Shown in pieces: positions 49,942 to 59,249 of a stretch of DNA of 64,000 nt. Each line of letters opens with the position of its first letter. The first letter of the stretch is position 1. Source of the stretch: Reyranella sp. (GTDB taxonomy: Bacteria > Pseudomonadota > Alphaproteobacteria > Reyranellales > Reyranellaceae). The stretch lies in contig NZ_JAUSBN010000049.1 in assembly GCF_030651995.1 (NCBI RefSeq), positions 28,116 through 92,115 of the forward strand, read 5' to 3'. The notes below the pieces were generated by a model. The model ran no database searches. It was not told where the DNA came from and was given only the letters and a program-made list of their open reading frames with translations. Made by a program: the position numbers and the translations under genes.

Positions 49942-51222
49942 ATGCTCGATTCATCGCTCAAGTCCAAAATCATGGACGAAGTCGATCGTCGCTTCGGCGA
50001 TCAGACGAACGTGACGGCCGATCTGGTCCGAATTCCGTCTACCCGTTTCCAGGAAGCGCCGGCGCAGGACATGATGGCGCGCCTGTTCAAGGAAGACGGG
50101 CTGGGCGTCGACCGCTGGCAGATCAAGATCGACGACCTCAAGCACCTGCCGGGCTACTCGCCGCATTCACTGGATTATGACGATGCCTGGAACGTGGTCG
50201 GCGCCTGGCGTCCGTCCAGTCCCAAGGGCCGGTCGCTGATCCTCAACGGTCACATCGACGTGGTTCCCGAGGGGCCGCACGAGATGTGGACGCGCAATCC
50301 CTACGATGCCTATGTCAAGGACGGCTGGATGTACGGCCGCGGCTCGGGCGACATGAAGGCCGGGCTGATCCTGAACGTCTTCGCGCTGCGTGCCCTGCGG
50401 GCGCTGGGCTATATGCCGGCGGCCGACGTCTACCAGCAGTCGGTGGTCGAGGAGGAGTGCACCGGCAACGGCGCGCTCGCCTGCCTGCAGCGCGGCTATC
50501 GTGCCGAGGCGGCGCTGATCCCCGAGCCGTCGGGCTGCACGCTCACCGTGGCGCAGGTCGGCGTCATGTGGTTCCAGGTCAAGGTCACCGGCCATCCCGT
50601 GCATGTCTACAAGGCCGATGCGGGTTCGAACGCGATCGAATCGGCCTTTCGTCTGATCCAGCAGCTGCGCGAGCTCGAGAAGAAGTGGAACGCGCTGAAG
50701 GCCCACGACAAGCATTACTGCGACCATCACCATCCGGTGAACTTCAACGTCGGCAAGATCGCCGGCGGCGACTGGGCGAGCTCGGTGCCGTCCTGGTGCA
50801 CCTTCGACATGCGCGTGGGCGTGCTGCCGACGCAGACTCTCAAGGAGTGCCGGCAGGAGGTCGAGGACACGATCCGCCAGGCCGCGGCCAACGATCCCTT
50901 CCTCGGCAACAACCTGCCGACCGTCAGCTGGGAAGGCTTCCAGGCCGAGCCCTATGTCCTCAAGAACCACGAGCATGTGCGCGACATCCTGGCCGAGGCG
51001 CACAAGACGGTGTTCGGCGCCGAACTCGACGACCGGCGCACCACCGGCACGACCGATGCCCGCTTCTTCGGCCTCTATGCCGGCCTGCCGGCCCTGGTCT
51101 ACGGGCCTCAGTCCGACGACGTCCATGGCTTCGACGAGCGGGTGAACCTGGAATCGATCCGCAAGATCACCCAGTCGACGGCGCTGTTCATCGCCGAATG
51201 GTGCGGCCTGCAGAAGGTCTGA
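49942..51222 (+). CDS. M20 family metallopeptidase / deacylase (426 aa)
   Basis: ArgE/DapE-type di-zinc hydrolase. Zinc ligands H104 and D106 in LNGHIDVVPEG and the shared Asp of GRGSGDMKAG (D137). Catalytic Glu and adjacent ligand in VVEEECTG (170-171), and a dimerisation domain from about 205. The last ligand is H in YGPQSDDVHGFDERV. Hydrolyses an N-acyl amino acid or dipeptide. Its final 30 bp are duplicated at 51505. Confidence 0.93.
   Translation: MLDSSLKSKIMDEVDRRFGDQTNVTADLVRIPSTRFQEAPAQDMMARLFKEDGLGVDRWQIKIDDLKHLPGYSPHSLDYDDAWNVVGAWRPSSPKGRSLILNGHIDVVPEGPHEMWTRNPYDAYVKDGWMYGRGSGDMKAGLILNVFALRALRALGYMPAADVYQQSVVEEECTGNGALACLQRGYRAEAALIPEPSGCTLTVAQVGVMWFQVKVTGHPVHVYKADAGSNAIESAFRLIQQLRELEKKWNALKAHDKHYCDHHHPVNFNVGKIAGGDWASSVPSWCTFDMRVGVLPTQTLKECRQEVEDTIRQAAANDPFLGNNLPTVSWEGFQAEPYVLKNHEHVRDILAEAHKTVFGAELDDRRTTGTTDARFFGLYAGLPALVYGPQSDDVHGFDERVNLESIRKITQSTALFIAEWCGLQKV
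51192..51221 (+). repeat. 30-bp direct repeat, copy 1 (3' end of the M20 gene)
   Basis: This 30-bp segment recurs at 51505-51534 with a single mismatch. Copy 1 lies within the coding end of the M20 peptidase gene and ends at the first base of its stop. Together the copies flank the palindromic element at 51240-51420. Confidence 0.75.
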
Positions 51223-51239
51223 CCGCTTCCGCCTCTCAT

Positions 51240-51420
51240 ATGTCCTCTCCGCCACGAAGTGGGGCAGAGGAAGGGACCCGTTGCGCAGGCAACGGGGAGG
51301 TGAGGTGGTGCTGATTGCGGACGTGCTGCCGGGGTGTGAGGCTCCATGACCCACCTCACCTCCCCCACGCTTAGCGTGGGGCCCCTTCCTCTCCCCCCAC
51401 TGCGTGGGCGGAGAGGACAT
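51240..51420. repeat. Long palindromic intergenic element, two REP-like arms with nested hairpins
   Basis: Left arm 51240-51308 and right arm 51351-51420 are inverted copies: ATGTCCTCTCCGCC, GTGGGG, GAGGAAGGG and GGGGAGGTGAGGTGG match in order. Each arm has an inner hairpin of different sequence (CCCGTTGC/GCAACGGG and CCCCACGC/GCGTGGGG), so pairing is conserved though bases are not. No coding capacity. It occupies the gap between the M20 and oxidoreductase genes. Confidence 0.75.
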
Positions 51421-51504
51421 TCAAATCCAACCGCGAACGTCTGCTCGGCCGGCGAATAGGGTAGGTCGAGCGTTCGGCTACCAGCGGCATCGACGGCCGT
51501 AGAA

Positions 51505-51534
51505 CGCCGAATGGTGCAGCCTGCAGAAGGTCTG
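51505..51534 (+). repeat. 30-bp direct repeat, copy 2
   Basis: Repeats 51192-51221 with one G-to-A difference, 33 bp before the ATG of the next gene. Two copies flanking the palindromic element are what a local duplication or an insertion with a long target duplication would leave. Confidence 0.75.
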
Positions 51535-51567
51535 GTAGCCTTCGGCCGGTTGGCCTATGGGAGCAGC

Positions 51568-52578
51568 ATGACCCCAGATCATGCCGCGACCGGGACCATG
51601 CAAGCCTTCGTCTATCGCCGCTATGGCGGGCCTGACGTCGTCGAGCTGGCGGATGTCCCGAAGCCCGAGCCTCGGGACAACGAGGTTCTCGTCCGGATTC
51701 ACGCGACGACGGTGACCTCGGGCGACTGGCGCGTGCGAACGATGTGCGTTCCGACCGGACTCGGAACCTTTGCGCGCCTGGCTTTCGGGTTCACACGGCC
51801 GCGCCAACCGATCATGGGGTCCGAGATGGCCGGAACGATCGAGGCCGTCGGGAAGGACGTCACGCGGTTCCGGGTCGGCGACGAGGTGTTCGGCTTTCCC
51901 GGCGGCGCGATGGGATGCCATGCCCAGTATCGGGCGATGCCCGAGGACGGCAGGCTGGCACGGAAGCCCGCCAACCTGTCGTTCGAGGAAGCGGCATCGC
52001 TGCCCTTCGGCGTGTCGACCTCCCTGCACTTTCTGCGCAAGGCGGGCATCAGGCCGGGCGACAAGGTCCTGGTGATCGGCGCGTCCGGCGGCGTGGGAAC
52101 AGCCATGGTGCAGCTCGCGAAGCATCACGGCGCCGAGGTGACCGGCGTCACCAGCTCGAACAACCTCGCACTCGTCAGGTCGCTCGGCGCCGACCGGGTG
52201 ATCGACTATACGAAGGACGACTTCACGGCGCGCCGCGAGACCTACGACATCGTCGTCGACACGGTCGGCAGGACGCCGTTCGCGCGCTGCAAGCCCGTGC
52301 TCAAGGACAAAGGCAGGCTGCTCGCGGTGGCCGCGGGGATCCCGGAGATGCTGGCGACCCTGTGGGCGCCGTTGACCGGCAGCCGGCGAGTCATCGCCGG
52401 CCCTGCCGAGGAGCGCGTCAGTGATTTGGCGGAGATGGCCGCCCTGGCGGAAGCCGGCGCACTGAGACCCGTGATCGACCGCCGGTACCAGTTCGGGCAA
52501 ATGGCCGAGGCGCACGCCTATGTCGAGACCGGCCGCAAGCGTGGCAGCGTCGTGGTGAGCGTCGACCCTCCGCGTTAG
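51568..52578 (+). CDS. MDR-type NAD(P)-dependent quinone oxidoreductase/alcohol dehydrogenase (336 aa)
   Basis: Medium-chain dehydrogenase without the catalytic zinc cysteine cluster: a GroES-like half (VLVRIHATTVTSGDWRVR, MGSEMAGTIEAVGKDV) and a Rossmann half with GASGGVGTAMVQLAK. Zinc-free, so quinone-oxidoreductase-like. Start at 51568 follows GGGAG; an ATG at 51598 lies nearer the conserved fold. Its upstream DNA contains the 30-bp duplicate. Confidence 0.9.
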   Translation: MTPDHAATGTMQAFVYRRYGGPDVVELADVPKPEPRDNEVLVRIHATTVTSGDWRVRTMCVPTGLGTFARLAFGFTRPRQPIMGSEMAGTIEAVGKDVTRFRVGDEVFGFPGGAMGCHAQYRAMPEDGRLARKPANLSFEEAASLPFGVSTSLHFLRKAGIRPGDKVLVIGASGGVGTAMVQLAKHHGAEVTGVTSSNNLALVRSLGADRVIDYTKDDFTARRETYDIVVDTVGRTPFARCKPVLKDKGRLLAVAAGIPEMLATLWAPLTGSRRVIAGPAEERVSDLAEMAALAEAGALRPVIDRRYQFGQMAEAHAYVETGRKRGSVVVSVDPPR

Positions 52579-52609
52579 GGGTCGATCGGGCGCGTCAGCT
52601 TGGTGAACC

Positions 52610-53722
52610 TCATGATGCCGCCAGGGAGGGCGGTGGCGGGGCGACGGTGAACATCCTCAACGTGTCGCGCAGGGCCGATTCGTCGAGGTCGCGGGTGATG
52701 AACACGATGCGCGTGCGCCGGTCGTTGCCCGGCCATTTCTTCATCAGCAGCGGCGGGTGAAAGACGTGCTGCACGCCGTGGATGACGAGCGGCCCGTCGA
52801 AGCCCTCGATGTTCACGATCCCCTTCACGCGCAGAATGTCGGGGCCCTTCATCGCCAGCAGGAGGCCCAGCCAGGTGTCGAAGGCCGAGGCCGCAATGGG
52901 CTCTTCCACCGTCAGGCAGACGGCCTTGATGTGCTCGTCGTGCCGGTTGATGTCGTGCCCGTGCCCGTGCCCGTGCCCGTGCCCGTGCCCGTGCCCGTGC
53001 TCATGCTCATGCTCATGTTCCGCAGGCGTATAGGCTTCGGCTTTCAGCCAGCGCTGCACGTCCAGGCTCTTGGTCTCCGGATTGTACAATCCGGCATCGA
53101 GGAGGGTGGCCGGGTCGACCTCGCCCTGCAGGCTCACGATGATCGGGGCGGCCGGGTTCAGACGGCGCAGTCGCTGCGACAGGGCCAGCGACTGCGCCGG
53201 CGGGACGAGATCCGTCTTGGTCAGCAGGAGGCGGTCGGCGACGGCGGCCTGTTTCACGGACTCGATCTGCCGGTCGAGGGTGGCATCGCCGGTCGCGGCA
53301 TCCACGGTCGTGATGACGCCATCCAGCCGGTAGGCCGAGGTGAGGGCCAGGTCGGACATCAGCGTGTGCAGGATCGGCGCCGGGTCGGCGAGCCCCGTCG
53401 TTTCGATCAGCACCCGGTCGAACGGCGCGACGGCGCCACTCAGTTTGCGGGCGGTCAGGCCGCGCAACGTGTCGACGAGGTCGCCGCGAATGGTGCAGCA
53501 AAGGCATCCGCTCTTCAGCAGGACCATGTCCTCGGTGGAACTCTCGACCAGTTCATGATCGAGGCCGATCTCGCCGAACTCGTTGATCACGACGACAGTG
53601 CGCGCGAACTCCGCCCGCGACAGGAGCTTGTTCAGGACCGTCGTCTTGCCGCTGCCGAGAAACCCGGTTAGCAGCGACACGGGTACGAGCGGGCCGCCGG
53701 GCATGCCTCTTCTATCGTTCAT
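52610..53722 (-). CDS. COG0523 G3E GTPase (CobW/ZigA type) with His-Gly tract (370 aa)
   Basis: Walker A GFLGSGKT (20-27), the metal motif CLCC (C73, C75, C76) and Walker B/switch IETTGLADPAPI. A low-complexity EHEH..GHGHGH tract occurs at about 234-256, then a CobW C-terminal domain. Such GTPases insert zinc into client proteins when zinc is scarce. ATG at 53722 lies inside the end of the zur gene (11-bp overlap), so both are one unit. Confidence 0.93.
   Translation of the reverse strand: MNDRRGMPGGPLVPVSLLTGFLGSGKTTVLNKLLSRAEFARTVVVINEFGEIGLDHELVESSTEDMVLLKSGCLCCTIRGDLVDTLRGLTARKLSGAVAPFDRVLIETTGLADPAPILHTLMSDLALTSAYRLDGVITTVDAATGDATLDRQIESVKQAAVADRLLLTKTDLVPPAQSLALSQRLRRLNPAAPIIVSLQGEVDPATLLDAGLYNPETKSLDVQRWLKAEAYTPAEHEHEHEHGHGHGHGHGHGHGHDINRHDEHIKAVCLTVEEPIAASAFDTWLGLLLAMKGPDILRVKGIVNIEGFDGPLVIHGVQHVFHPPLLMKKWPGNDRRTRIVFITRDLDESALRDTLRMFTVAPPPPSLAAS
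52955..53020. repeat. Hexanucleotide tandem repeat encoding the His-Gly tract
   Basis: Seven perfect GTGCCC units (52955-52996) followed by four degenerate units (GTGCTC, ATGCTC twice, ATGTTC). Unit length is a multiple of three, so slippage changes the number of Gly-His pairs without shifting frame. Confidence 0.85.
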
Positions 53723-54221
53723 CGGAATGACCTCGTATTGCCGCGTCAGCCGTGGCCTCGGCACAACGATCGCAGGTTCCGCTGCACTCGATGACCGGCC
53801 TCGCGATATGGAACTTGAGGGTCGCCGCGTTGCTTTCGATCAGCTCGGCGAGGCCGGGGTTTTCGACCGCCACCGAGCTGTCGCAGGTGTCGCAGAGAAA
53901 GAGCACGGGCGACCCGGGACGATCCCGCAGGATATAGGCGTTCCGGCTCTCGACGCGGAGGATCGAGCCGATCTCCAGAAGGAAGTCGAGCGCCCGGTAG
54001 ATCGTCGGAGGCGTGTGTTTCCGGCCGACTTCGTCCTGGAGCAACACGAGCAGCGCATAGGCCCCCAGGGGACGGGTGGAGCGGGCAATGATGCGCAGGA
54101 CCGCCGTCCGCAAAGGCGTGAGCCGGAGTCCCTTCTGTTCGCAAACCTTCTGGGCAGCCTGAAGGGCCCGGTCGACTTGTGCGGTCGTCTCGGGCGGCGT
54201 CGATGGAGGGGATCGAACCAT
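53712..54221 (-). CDS. zur: Zur-like Fur-family zinc uptake regulator (169 aa)
   Basis: Fur fold: helix-turn-helix RLTPLRTAVLRIIARSTRPLGAYALL (33-58), TIYRALDFLLEIGSILRVESRNAY, then FLCDTCDSSVA and CSGTCDRCA, two C-x-x-C pairs that form the structural zinc site. No His-rich loop of iron Fur, and its partners are COG0523 and hisI2, so Zur is the best assignment. Divergent from hisI over a 116-bp gap containing a Zur-box-like palindrome. Confidence 0.85.
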   Translation of the reverse strand: MVRSPPSTPPETTAQVDRALQAAQKVCEQKGLRLTPLRTAVLRIIARSTRPLGAYALLVLLQDEVGRKHTPPTIYRALDFLLEIGSILRVESRNAYILRDRPGSPVLFLCDTCDSSVAVENPGLAELIESNAATLKFHIARPVIECSGTCDRCAEATADAAIRGHSDER

Positions 54222-54260
54222 GAGCTTCAGCCTCGCCTGATCCGTGATGCATCACATATA

Positions 54261-54283
54261 GAAACGTTATAACGTTGCCTTTC
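54261..54283. promoter_or_regulatory. Zur-box-like operator between zur and hisI
   Basis: GAAACGTTATA (54261-54271) is 10 of 11 matching to one half of the Zur box GAAATGTTATA-N-TATAACATTTC; the other half matches 6 of 11. It contains a perfect 14-bp palindrome AACGTTATAACGTT (54263-54276), 40 bp upstream of the zur ATG and 54 bp upstream of the hisI ATG. Confidence 0.75.
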
Positions 54284-54337
54284 TGGCTCTCTTCCGTCAA
54301 GTTCGCCGCAGGATCATCTGCCTGCGAGGAGTTCGCG

Positions 54338-54823
54338 ATGCCGCAGCGTGCCCGCCTGGCGAGGCGACTTTCCGTCGAGCAGGTCGAGGAAGGCCTGGTT
54401 CTCGCCCCGAAGTTCGGCCGTGACGGACTGATTCCCGTCGTAACCACCGACGCCGACTCAGGCGAGGTGCTGATGGTGGCCACGATGGACGCCGAGGCGC
54501 TGCTGCGGACCGTCGACACGAGAGAGGCCCACTACTGGAGCCGCAGTCGGCAGCGTCTCTGGAAAAAGGGCGCGACGAGCGGCCTGGTCCAGGAGGTCGT
54601 CGACATGCGCATCGACGACGATCAGGACGCGGTCTGGCAGTGCGTTCGGGTCCGCGGTTCGGGGGCGAGCTGCCACGTCGGCTACCGCTCCTGCTTCTAC
54701 CGATCGATCTCGCTGGAACCGGGGGAGGAGGGGCGGCCGATAGCCCTGCGCCAGGAAGAAGCCGCCAGGGTGTTCGATCCCGTCGAAGTCTACGGCGATG
54801 CACCGAATCCGACCCGGCTCTAG
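54338..54823 (+). CDS. hisI: Zinc-sparing phosphoribosyl-AMP cyclohydrolase paralogue (HisI2-like) (161 aa)
   Basis: HisI hydrolyses phosphoribosyl-AMP in histidine synthesis. The motif LWKKGATSGLVQ (74-85) and SCHVGYRSCF (111-120, C112, C119) are present, but the canonical D-C-D-x-D zinc motif is D-D-D-Q-D here (D94 replaces the ligand cysteine). HisI paralogues altered like this sit in Zur regulons as backups in low zinc. AGGAG before the ATG at 54338. Under the adjacent Zur box. Confidence 0.88.
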   Translation: MPQRARLARRLSVEQVEEGLVLAPKFGRDGLIPVVTTDADSGEVLMVATMDAEALLRTVDTREAHYWSRSRQRLWKKGATSGLVQEVVDMRIDDDQDAVWQCVRVRGSGASCHVGYRSCFYRSISLEPGEEGRPIALRQEEAARVFDPVEVYGDAPNPTRL

Positions 54824-54854
54824 CAGGCCGCCGGAAAGTGGAAGTCCAGGCAAA

Positions 54855-54890
54855 CAAACGAAATAAACGTAACAAACGAAACAAACGAAG
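54855..54890. repeat. Four tandem 9-bp repeats, AT-rich
   Basis: CAAACGAAA, TAAACGTAA, CAAACGAAA, CAAACGAAG in tandem, following the hisI stop by 31 bp. The period is exact and the composition contrasts with the GC-rich surroundings. The 167-bp gap between hisI and the NicO-family gene holds no gene; a protein-binding array or slippage relic is possible. Confidence 0.7.
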
Positions 54891-54990
54891 CAGGAGTCGC
54901 AGCTCCCGAATCTCGTGTTGTGGTGATCTCCCGAACCCTCGGCCGCGTTGTGAACGAGGGGCGAACCGACCTCCTGACGCCGACCGTCCT

Positions 54991-55959
54991 TCAGTTCCAT
55001 CCCATCTGACGGGCGACAGCCCCGAGCAGCAGCACGCTTGCGGTGGCGATCACCACCAGCGACGAGGCGACGGCGATCGCCCGGCCGAAGGCGGCCGACC
55101 GCTCCTCGCCGACGATGAGCCGATGGGCGAGCATGGAGGCCATGCCGATGGCGGCGAGCGACAGGGCCATGCCGGCCGCGATGGCGATCACGCCGACGAT
55201 ACCGGCCCAGAGAATGTCGAGCGCAAGGGACAAGAGCACCAGGATCAGCGCACCGGCGCAGGGCGCGGCGCCCGCGGCGCTCAGCAGCATCAGGCCGGAG
55301 CGGCGATGCAGGAATTCGACTGACTTCGCATCGGCCCGGTGAGGTGCGGGCGGCACATGATCGTGATGATGTGTATGCGTGCCATGGTCGTGCCCGTGGT
55401 GATGCCCGTGCCCGCCGTGGTCGTGGCTGCAGGCCGGCGCCTCGCCTCGCAACCCGGCCCGCAGCCGCCACAGTCCGACGGCGAGGATCAGGAGATACGA
55501 GGCGATCTCGACCAGCCGCGCGTGAGCCAGGGCGCCGAACAGCCCGACGACGCTCATGAGCTTCAGGCTGGTCGCCAGGATGAGGGCCGACAGGGTGTGG
55601 GTGATGGCGATCCAGGCGCCGGCGAAGATGCCCTCGATCCATCGCCGGGGCTCCGTACCATCGAGGAAATAGGCGACGATCACGGCCTTGCCATGTCCCG
55701 GACCCAGCGTGTGCACGACCCCGTAGCTGAAGCAGAGAGACAGCAGGATCCACAGAGCTGCCGCCGATCCCGTTCCGCTGCCGACGTCCTGAAGCGACGT
55801 CGAGAGCTGGTGCTGGATCTGTCTCTGGTAGGCCGCCGATTCGCGGGCAAGCCACGCCAGCCCGTCGGAGGAGACGAGGGCGAAACCCAGGGCGGCCAGC
55901 AAGGAAAGGCCGAGCCAGAAGAAAGGCGACTGAACGGCGCCCAGGGTCCTGATTCTCAT
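54991..55959 (-). CDS. NicO-family metal permease, ZevB/RcnA-like (322 aa)
   Basis: Six hydrophobic segments. The family motif SYGVVHTLGPGHGKAVIVAYFL (about 85-105) with H-x4-GHGK carries metal-binding residues. A His-rich cytosolic loop (HDHGGHGHHHGHDHGTHTHHHDH, about 180-203) follows. NicO proteins move nickel, cobalt or zinc; ZevB-type members act in zinc uptake. Last gene of the six-gene operon starting at 60193, so zinc uptake is inferred. Confidence 0.85.
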   Translation of the reverse strand: MRIRTLGAVQSPFFWLGLSLLAALGFALVSSDGLAWLARESAAYQRQIQHQLSTSLQDVGSGTGSAAALWILLSLCFSYGVVHTLGPGHGKAVIVAYFLDGTEPRRWIEGIFAGAWIAITHTLSALILATSLKLMSVVGLFGALAHARLVEIASYLLILAVGLWRLRAGLRGEAPACSHDHGGHGHHHGHDHGTHTHHHDHVPPAPHRADAKSVEFLHRRSGLMLLSAAGAAPCAGALILVLLSLALDILWAGIVGVIAIAAGMALSLAAIGMASMLAHRLIVGEERSAAFGRAIAVASSLVVIATASVLLLGAVARQMGWN

Positions 55960-55992
55960 GACGCTTGTACCCCGACTTGGGAGACGGCGGGC

Positions 55993-57120
55993 CTAGAGGG
56001 CGGCGTGGAAGAGGTCTCGATAGACTTCGGCGTCGACGGTCCTCGGCGTGGTCCGGCTGGAGAGATCGGCCACGGCGTGCGGCACGAGGTCGGGGATCAT
56101 CTCCTCGGTGATGCCCATCGCGCGCAGCCCGCCGGGCAGACCGATGCTCGCGTTACGCGCCAGCACCGCCTCGGCCAGATCGGCGCCGGCGGGGAGGCCC
56201 ATGGCTTCGGCCAACCGCTCGTATTTCTCGGGTGCCGTGCCGGCGTTGAAGCGCAGGATCGTCGGCAGGATCACGGCGTTCAGCGTGCCGTGGTGCAGCC
56301 TGAGACCGGGCAGGCGACCGGCGGCATGGCTCATCGAGTGGACGGCGCCCAATCCCTTCACGAAGGCCATCGCTCCCTCGGTCGACGCCATCATCATGTT
56401 CCAGCGGGCCTCGCGGTCGCCGCCGTCGCGCACGGCTCTGTCGATGTGCCGCCAGGCCCGTCGCAGCCCGTCATACCCGATCCCTTCGGCCGGTGGATTC
56501 ACCACCGGCGACAGGATGGCCTCGATGCAGTGGGTCACCGCATCCATGCCGGTCGCCGCCGTGAGCGCGGGCGGCAGGCCGAGGGTCAGTTCGGGATCGC
56601 AGATCGCGACGCTCGGGATCATCTTCGGGCTCGCGAAGGTGAGCTTGCGGCCGTCCTTCATGACGATCACGAAGCCGACCGACACTTCGCTGCCGGTGCC
56701 CGATGTCGTGGGAATGGCGATGACCGGCGCGACCCGGTCGATCCGGCGGGCGCCGCCGGTGAGCGGATCGTAGCGGTCGAGGGAGCCGCCGCTGCCGGCC
56801 AGCAGGGCGACGGCCTTGCCGAGGTCCATGGACGATCCACCGCCGAGTCCAATGACGCCGTCGCAATCTTTCGACCGATAGAGGTCGAAGGCCGCCAGCG
56901 CCGCGGCTTCGGTGGGATTGCCCGGCGTGTCGTCGAAGACGGGAATGTTCGAAGCGCCGGGAATGACCCCGAGCACCGTATCGAGCAGGCCGGCGGCACG
57001 GACGCCGCGGTCGGTCGCGATCAGCGGCCGCTGCATGCCGAGACGTTCGAGTTCCTTCGGCAGGATGCGAATGGCGCCGAAGTCGAAATGCGTGGTGGTG
57101 AGATAACTCAGGATCGCCAT
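55993..57120 (-). CDS. Iron-type alcohol dehydrogenase (group III) (375 aa)
   Basis: Rossmann-like N-domain with GVIGLGGGSSMDLGKA and SGTGSEVS. Metal residues are D and H in ATGMDAVTHCIEA, H in GAVHSMSHAAG and H in LRLHHGTLNAV, the Fe site of group III dehydrogenases. A non-zinc alcohol dehydrogenase is a logical member of a low-zinc operon. ATG at 57120; the small gene before it ends 15 bp upstream. Confidence 0.9.
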   Translation of the reverse strand: MAILSYLTTTHFDFGAIRILPKELERLGMQRPLIATDRGVRAAGLLDTVLGVIPGASNIPVFDDTPGNPTEAAALAAFDLYRSKDCDGVIGLGGGSSMDLGKAVALLAGSGGSLDRYDPLTGGARRIDRVAPVIAIPTTSGTGSEVSVGFVIVMKDGRKLTFASPKMIPSVAICDPELTLGLPPALTAATGMDAVTHCIEAILSPVVNPPAEGIGYDGLRRAWRHIDRAVRDGGDREARWNMMMASTEGAMAFVKGLGAVHSMSHAAGRLPGLRLHHGTLNAVILPTILRFNAGTAPEKYERLAEAMGLPAGADLAEAVLARNASIGLPGGLRAMGITEEMIPDLVPHAVADLSSRTTPRTVDAEVYRDLFHAAL

Positions 57121-57134
57121 GTCGCGCCGTCTCG

Positions 57135-57424
57135 TCAGTTCGTCTTGGGGGTGGCCGCCGTCGCGTCGAGCAGGTGCGCGACGCCGCGGAGATAGGCCGA
57201 AGTCCGGGCCGGCGGCGTGCCGCGCGACCCGAGGTCGATCAGTTCCTGAACGAGGGCGTCGGCGATGGCATTGCCCGGAAGCCATTGCTCCCGTGCCATC
57301 GCGATGGCGTCCCGCAGAAGGGTGCGCGCCCTGGCGACGTCGGCAGCATGGACCTCGGCGATCCGGGCCTCCGGGCTCTTCCCCGCGCCGTCGTCGCGGC
57401 CGGTGGCCGATGGATGTCGGTGGC

Positions 57425-57428
<4 letters not shown>
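57135..57428 (-). CDS. Small helical protein in the zinc operon (97 aa)
   Basis: Acidic, mostly helical ([30 protein letters not shown], then [14 protein letters not shown]); no known family recognised. N-terminus [10 protein letters not shown] has two histidines. The ATG overlaps the stop of the COG0523 gene (ATGA), so it is translated with it. Confidence 0.7.
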
Positions 57429-58622
<1,194 letters not shown>

Positions 58623-58630
<8 letters not shown>

Positions 58631-59249
58631 CGTCGTGGACCTCGTTGAGGCAGAGGAAGAGTCGCGTCTGGCCGCTGCCGGCGACCGGGGGCGAGCGGTG
58701 CACGATGGCTTCCGTCCCGGCCCGCACCACGCCCTTGAACAGACCGGCGGCGAAGCGCGGGAATTCGTTCAGGGGCCCGCGATAGCGGCGCTGGGCCTTC
58801 AGCGCCCGGGCGGCATGCTCGAGCGGCGGCCATTGCGTGCCGGGCCCGCGATAGGTTGCGTTGAGACGATAGCCGACATGATCGCGATGGAACCGCCAGC
58901 AGGCATCGTGGGCGATTGCCTCGAGGCGCAGGTCGACGTCAGGGCTGCCGGTGCGCGCGGCGAAGCAGCGTGCAAGCCCGGCAATGTCGTCGATCAGGGC
59001 CCGGCGCTCCGGGCTGTCCGCCAGCGCCACCAGATCGCAGAGGGCGGCGAGCCGGGCCGGCACGCAGGCGGCCGGTCCTATGAAGTGGCCCTCCGGCAGT
59101 CGTTCCGCCGGCAGGGAATCGAGCCAGGCCGCCAGCCCTGCCGTTTGGGGGCGATGCCAGATGGCGAGGGCGACGTCGTGCTCGGCAATCCGATGCAGGA
59201 CGGCGTCATCAGGGCTCTCGACGACCTGTACGCTTACGGCGCGAGACAA
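58623..59249 (-). CDS. DUF1826 family protein (208 aa)
   Basis: Motifs [23 protein letters not shown] and [18 protein letters not shown] are those of DUF1826, a family that clusters with zigA-type GTPases in proteobacteria. Histidine and cysteine content is consistent with a metal protein (inference). Its ATG lies inside the preceding GTPase gene (16-bp overlap), and its end overlaps the next one, giving a fused-like operon. Confidence 0.88.

Noticed and set aside
52955..53020. CRISPR-like repeat
   Set aside because: Contiguous 6-bp units without spacers inside a coding region; it is a simple-sequence repeat.
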